This document shows positions 5,941 to 8,773 of a stretch of DNA of 8,773 bases, piece by piece (the first letter of the stretch is position 1; each line of letters starts with the position of its first letter). A program made the position numbers and the translations under genes. Source of the stretch: an uncultured Collinsella sp. (GTDB lineage Bacteria; Actinomycetota; Coriobacteriia; Coriobacteriales; Coriobacteriaceae); assembly GCA_900544205.1 (NCBI GenBank), contig UQUG01000074.1, positions 1 to 8,773 on the forward strand, written 5' to 3'. The notes under the pieces were generated by a model. That model ran no database searches, was not told the origin of the DNA, and saw only the letters and a program-made list of their open reading frames with translations.

Positions 5941-6234
5941 ATGTCGTCTTTGAAGCCGCTTGCAGATCGTGTTCTGGTCAAGCCCGACGAGGCCGAGCAG
6001 AAGACCGCTTCTGGTCTGTATATCGCCAGCAACGCTCAGGAGAAGCCGCAGCGCGGCACCATCGTTGCCGTGGGCGCCGGCAAGGTCAACGACAAGGGTG
6101 AGCGCATCCCCATGGACGTCAAGGTCGGCGACGTTGTCATCTACGGTAAGTTCGGTGGCAACGAGGTCAAGGTCGACGGCGAGAAGTATCTGCTGATGCG
6201 CGCCGACGACATCTACGCTGTCGTCGAGGCCTAG
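5941..6234 (+). CDS. groES: Co-chaperonin GroES (Cpn10)
   Basis: The product has 97 residues, the standard length. GroES forms the heptameric lid of the GroEL folding chamber in the cytoplasm. LKPLADRVLVKPDEAE opens the protein, the mobile loop is KTASGLYIAS (21-30), and RGTIVAVGAG, VKVGDVVIYGKFGG and LLMRADDIYAVV complete the family pattern. The hydrophobic GroEL-contacting tripeptide of the loop reads L26-Y27-I28 where many bacteria have Ile-Val-Leu. The ATG at 5941 is fixed by AAGGAGG (5926-5932), 8 bases upstream. It is first in the operon with groEL, 96 bases apart, and is probably co-transcribed from the upstream extended -10 site. Codon use is strongly biased, as expected for a highly expressed gene. 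Confidence 0.98.
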   Translation: MSSLKPLADRVLVKPDEAEQKTASGLYIASNAQEKPQRGTIVAVGAGKVNDKGERIPMDVKVGDVVIYGKFGGNEVKVDGEKYLLMRADDIYAVVEA

Positions 6235-6264
6235 TCTCGTCAGAATCTCTGATTCGTCTTTGAA

Positions 6265-6300
6265 CGCGTCCGCCGCATAGGACTCGGAAGCGGCGACGCG
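6265..6300 (+). promoter_or_regulatory. Intercistronic stem-loop between groES and groEL
   Basis: CGCGTC-C-GCCGC (6265-6276) pairs with GCGGCGACGCG (6290-6300) to form an 11-bp stem with one bulged C and a 13-base loop. No U-tract follows, so it is not a standard terminator. A mutually exclusive stem, GACTCG (6281-6286) with CGAGTC (6299-6304), overlaps its loop and 3' arm. Likely roles are RNA processing or stability of the groEL portion of the transcript; this is inference. Confidence 0.55.
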
Positions 6301-6330
6301 AGTCACATTTCTTTTGGAGGATTACCTACC

Positions 6331-7968
6331 ATGGCAAAGAACATTACGTTCAACACCGATGCCCGCGCTAAGCTTGCCAAGGGCGTCAACACTCTGGCCG
6401 ACGCCGTTACCGTCACCATGGGCCCCAAGGGCCGCTACGTTGCGCTGCAGCGCACGTTCGGTGCCCCGACCATCACCAACGACGGCGTTTCCGTCGCTAA
6501 GGAGATCGAGCTCGAGGACAACATCGAGAACATGGGCGCTCAGCTGGTGAAGGAGGTTGCCACCAAGACCAACGACACCGTGGGTGACGGCACCACCACC
6601 GCAACTCTGCTCGCCCAGGCCATCGTCAACGACGGTCTGCGCAACGTCGCCGCTGGCGCCAACCCGCTGGCCATCCGTCGCGGCATCGACAAGGCCGTTA
6701 ACGCCGCCGTCGCCGAGATGAAGAAGCAGGCCAAGCCGGTCGAGACCAAGGAGCAGATCGCTTCCGTCGGTACCATCTCTGCCGGTGACCCCGAGGTCGG
6801 CGAGAAGATCGCCGAGGCCATGGAGGTCGTGGGCAAGGACGGCGTCATCACCGTCGAGGATTCCCAGACGTTCGACATCACCATCGACACCGTCGAGGGC
6901 ATGCAGTTCGACAAGGGCTATGTCTCCGCTTACTTCGTTACGGACAACGACCGCATGGAGGCCGTGATGAAGGATCCGTACATCCTCATCACCGACCAGA
7001 AGATCTCCAGCGTTCAGGACATCATGCCCGTTCTCGAGGCTGTCCAGCGCGCTGGCCGTGGCCTGCTCATCATCGCTGAGGACATCGACGGCGAGGCTCT
7101 GCCGACCCTGGTCCTCAACAAGATCCGTGGCGCCCTCAACGTCTGCGCCGTCAAGGCCCCGGGCTACGGCGATCGCCGCAAGCGCATTCTCGAGGACATC
7201 GCCGTCCTCACCGGTGGCCAGGCTGCCCTGGACGAGCTGGGCGTGAAGGTCGCTGACATCACCGCCGATATGCTCGGTACCGCTAAGTCCGTCACCATCT
7301 CCAAGGACAACACCGTCGTCGTCGGCGGCGCTGGCTCCAAGGAGGCCATCGACGCTCGTATCGCTCAGATCAAGGGTGAGATGGAGAACACCACCTCTGA
7401 CTTCGACCGTGAGAAGCTCCAGGAGCGCCTGGCCAAGCTCTCCGGTGGCGTTGCCGTCATCAAGGTCGGCGCTGCTACCGAGTCCGAGCTCAAGGAGATC
7501 AAGCATCGCGTCGAGGACGCCCTGCAGGCCACCCGCGCTGCTGTCGAGGAGGGCATTGTCGCTGGCGGCGGCGTCGCCTTCATGGACGCTGCTCCTGCGC
7601 TCGATGCCGTCGAGATCGATGACCCCGAGGAGAAGATCGGCGTCGACATCGTCAAGAAGGCTCTGACCGCTCCGGTCGCCACCATCGCCAAGAACGCTGG
7701 CTTTGAGGGCGCTGTCGTGGTCGACAAGGTCGCCGAGCTGCCCGCCGGCCAGGGTCTCAACTCTGCCAACGGCGAGTGGGGCGACATGATCGAGATGGGC
7801 GTCCTCGACCCCGTCAAGGTCAGCCGCGTCACCCTGCAGAACGCTGCTTCTGTCGCCAGCCTGATCCTCATCACCGAGGCCACCGTCTCCGATGTGCCCA
7901 AGAACACTCAGCTTGAGGACGCAATCGCTGCTGCTACCGCTGGTCAGCAGGGCGGCGGTATGTACTAA
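6331..7968 (+). CDS. groEL: Chaperonin GroEL (Cpn60)
   Basis: The product has 545 residues, normal length. GroEL is a double-ring ATP-driven folding machine in the cytoplasm that works with GroES. Visible landmarks: GPKGRYVAL (31-39), TNDGVSVAKEIE (49-60), the nucleotide-binding GDGTTTATLL (85-94), D396 in RVEDALQATRAAVEEG (the ATP-hydrolysing aspartate, D398 in E. coli) and AGGGVAF after it. The tail is short, ending GGGMY, where E. coli has repeated GGM units. The ATG at 6331 has GGAGG (6316-6320) 10 bases upstream. Arginine codons are CGC/CGT, in contrast to the transposase downstream. The hairpin at 8044-8088 ends the operon. A long open frame on the opposite strand (7977 to 6322) is a by-product of codon bias. 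Confidence 0.99.
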   Translation: MAKNITFNTDARAKLAKGVNTLADAVTVTMGPKGRYVALQRTFGAPTITNDGVSVAKEIELEDNIENMGAQLVKEVATKTNDTVGDGTTTATLLAQAIVNDGLRNVAAGANPLAIRRGIDKAVNAAVAEMKKQAKPVETKEQIASVGTISAGDPEVGEKIAEAMEVVGKDGVITVEDSQTFDITIDTVEGMQFDKGYVSAYFVTDNDRMEAVMKDPYILITDQKISSVQDIMPVLEAVQRAGRGLLIIAEDIDGEALPTLVLNKIRGALNVCAVKAPGYGDRRKRILEDIAVLTGGQAALDELGVKVADITADMLGTAKSVTISKDNTVVVGGAGSKEAIDARIAQIKGEMENTTSDFDREKLQERLAKLSGGVAVIKVGAATESELKEIKHRVEDALQATRAAVEEGIVAGGGVAFMDAAPALDAVEIDDPEEKIGVDIVKKALTAPVATIAKNAGFEGAVVVDKVAELPAGQGLNSANGEWGDMIEMGVLDPVKVSRVTLQNAASVASLILITEATVSDVPKNTQLEDAIAAATAGQQGGGMY

Positions 7969-8043
7969 GGCCGACAAGGTCTAGAACTCCCACCGGGAAT
8001 CCGGGGGCGGGACGGGGTTTCTCTCCGGAACGTCCTCGGACAT

Positions 8044-8088
8044 GCAAAGAGGCTCCGCATCGCGCTTCGCGCTGCGGAGCCTCTTTGC
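8044..8088. terminator. Strong hairpin terminator between groEL and the transposase gene
   Basis: A perfect 15-bp stem, GCAAAGAGGCTCCGC (8044-8058) with GCGGAGCCTCTTTGC (8074-8088), has a 15-base loop that can itself pair as CGCG-CTT-CGCG. The uridine-rich part (CTCTTT) is inside the stem and no long U-tract follows. It lies 76 bases past the groEL stop and only 12 bases past the end of the convergent transposase gene, so it probably stops both transcripts. Confidence 0.75.
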
Positions 8089-8100
8089 GTCCTGACGCTC

Positions 8101-8773
8101 CTATTTGGCAAGGTGTTTTTTAGAATCCATTTTGCGCTCGGCCTCGAACGCCTGTCTGTCCCAATCGAGCGGGAGCCCCGCCTCGACCCACGCCTCGTAG
8201 GCCCTCCTTATGGGCTTGAGCTCCCTTTGGCCCCTCTCCAGCATCGAGATGTACTTCTCGCTGGTGCCCAGTATGGACGCCGCCCTCACCTGGCTGACCT
8301 TCGCCGCGCGCCTGGCCGCCACGAGCCCCGAGGCGTCCTCGGGCCTCCTGATCTCGTGCGGGCGCATCAGCGCCCGGTACGCCTCACTGGCCACGTAGCG
8401 CTTGAGGCACCTCATGACCTCCCTGTCGCTCTTTCCCCGCCCCCTGGCCCTCTCGGCGTACTCGGCGGTCTCGGGGTCGCGCATGACCCTCTGCCTCGCG
8501 ATCTCGTGCAGCGCGCTGTTCGCCTGCCGGTCGCCGCCCCTGTTGAGCCTGTGCCTCACGGTCTTGCCGCTCGAGGCGGGGATGGGGCATGCGCCGCATA
8601 TCGCCGCGAACGACGCCTCGGAGCGCAGCCTGCCCGGGTTGTCCCCGGCCGCGACCGCGAGCTTGGCCGCGCTCACGGGCCCGCACCCGTACATCGCCAG
8701 CAGCGCGGGGCAGTTCTCCTCCAGGGACGCCTCGATCGCGAGCTCCATGTCGAGCGCCGCGTCGCGCGCCGCC
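8101..8773 (-). CDS. IS110 family transposase, C-terminal part, with appended XRE-type helix-turn-helix
   Basis: The frame is open from the right edge (partial codon at 8773) to TAG at 8101-8103; the N-terminal DEDD (RuvC-like) half lies outside. Numbering from the internal Met at 8748: MYGCGPVSAAKLAVAAGDN (19-37), SFAAICGACPIPASSGKT (46-63) and HRLNRGGDRQANSALHEIA (66-84) are the Transposase_20 domain. S59/S60 in PASSGKT are candidates for the catalytic serine. Residues 139-175 (SGLVAARRAAKVSQVRAASI then GTSEKYISMLERGQ) fit a Cro/XRE helix-turn-helix, a domain not usual in IS110 enzymes. IS110 members are site-specific DNA recombinases and some are guided by an element-encoded bridge RNA. 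Arginine is often AGG and third positions are almost all G/C, unlike groEL, which supports horizontal arrival. The last dozen codons turn AT-rich. Met 8748 is probably internal and not the true start. Confidence 0.88.
   Translation of the reverse strand, partial: AARDAALDMELAIEASLEENCPALLAMYGCGPVSAAKLAVAAGDNPGRLRSEASFAAICGACPIPASSGKTVRHRLNRGGDRQANSALHEIARQRVMRDPETAEYAERARGRGKSDREVMRCLKRYVASEAYRALMRPHEIRRPEDASGLVAARRAAKVSQVRAASILGTSEKYISMLERGQRELKPIRRAYEAWVEAGLPLDWDRQAFEAERKMDSKKHLAK
8101..8773 (-). mobile_element. IS110-family insertion element, partial
   Basis: The element is inferred from the transposase gene that runs off the right edge. IS110 elements normally lack terminal inverted repeats, and none was identified here. 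The left boundary cannot be fixed: it lies somewhere between the groEL stop (7968) and the transposase stop (8101). If the 8044-8088 hairpin belongs to groEL, only about a dozen bases remain for the element's right end; otherwise the hairpin is part of the element. Confidence 0.6.

Noticed and set aside
6322..7977. A 551-codon open frame on the minus strand covering groEL.
   Set aside because: It mirrors the strong codon bias of groEL, reads as Leu/Asp/Gly/Val-rich text without a family pattern and has no ribosome binding site.

Overview
The window looks like a chromosomal segment of a gut Coriobacteriia, most likely Collinsella or a close relative. This rests on the GroEL sequence (the GPKGRYVAL and FGAPTITNDGVSVAKEIELED stretches that I associate with this class), high-GC codon use dominated by C and G in third positions, and the lineage-typical YitT, zinc-ribbon membrane protein and amidohydrolase genes. 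No ribosomal or other marker gene is present, so the genus call is recognition and not proof.

Layout, left to right. Positions 1-161 hold the last 52 codons of a YitT-type membrane protein (DUF2179 end). Positions 311-1612 (+) encode a zinc-ribbon, multi-pass membrane protein with a long Pro/Ala/Glu tail. A perfect 14-bp hairpin (1673-1706) then separates it from a convergent M20 peptidase/amidohydrolase gene (1753-3216, minus). That gene is divergent from a large YtcJ-like amidohydrolase gene (3385-5022, +), with a 168-bp shared promoter region. A second strong hairpin (5041-5088) ends the amidohydrolase transcript.

Positions 5093-5940 form about 850 bases without a convincing gene, the structurally richest part of the window. 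They hold a GC-rich hairpin, two inverted copies of a bipartite 26-nt motif, and a nested inverted repeat (about 5576-5821) with a perfect 37-bp core stem directly upstream of groES. The groES (5941-6234) and groEL (6331-7968) genes follow as a classic chaperonin operon with strong ribosome binding sites. No CIRCE or HAIR operator could be seen by eye.

The operon is closed by a 15-bp-stem hairpin (8044-8088). Only 12 bases beyond it is the end of a convergent IS110-family transposase gene (8101-8773, minus, running off the right edge). Its visible C-terminal half carries the Transposase_20 domain and, unusually, an appended XRE-type helix-turn-helix. Its AGG-rich codon use differs from all the neighbours, so it is probably a recent mobile arrival.

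Functionally the window is a mosaic: housekeeping protein folding (groESL), two divergent metal-dependent hydrolases that may process acylated amino acids or related amides (inference), envelope proteins of unknown role, and a mobile element. The best candidates for something undescribed are the nested palindrome with its neighbouring bipartite motifs, and the IS110-HTH fusion.
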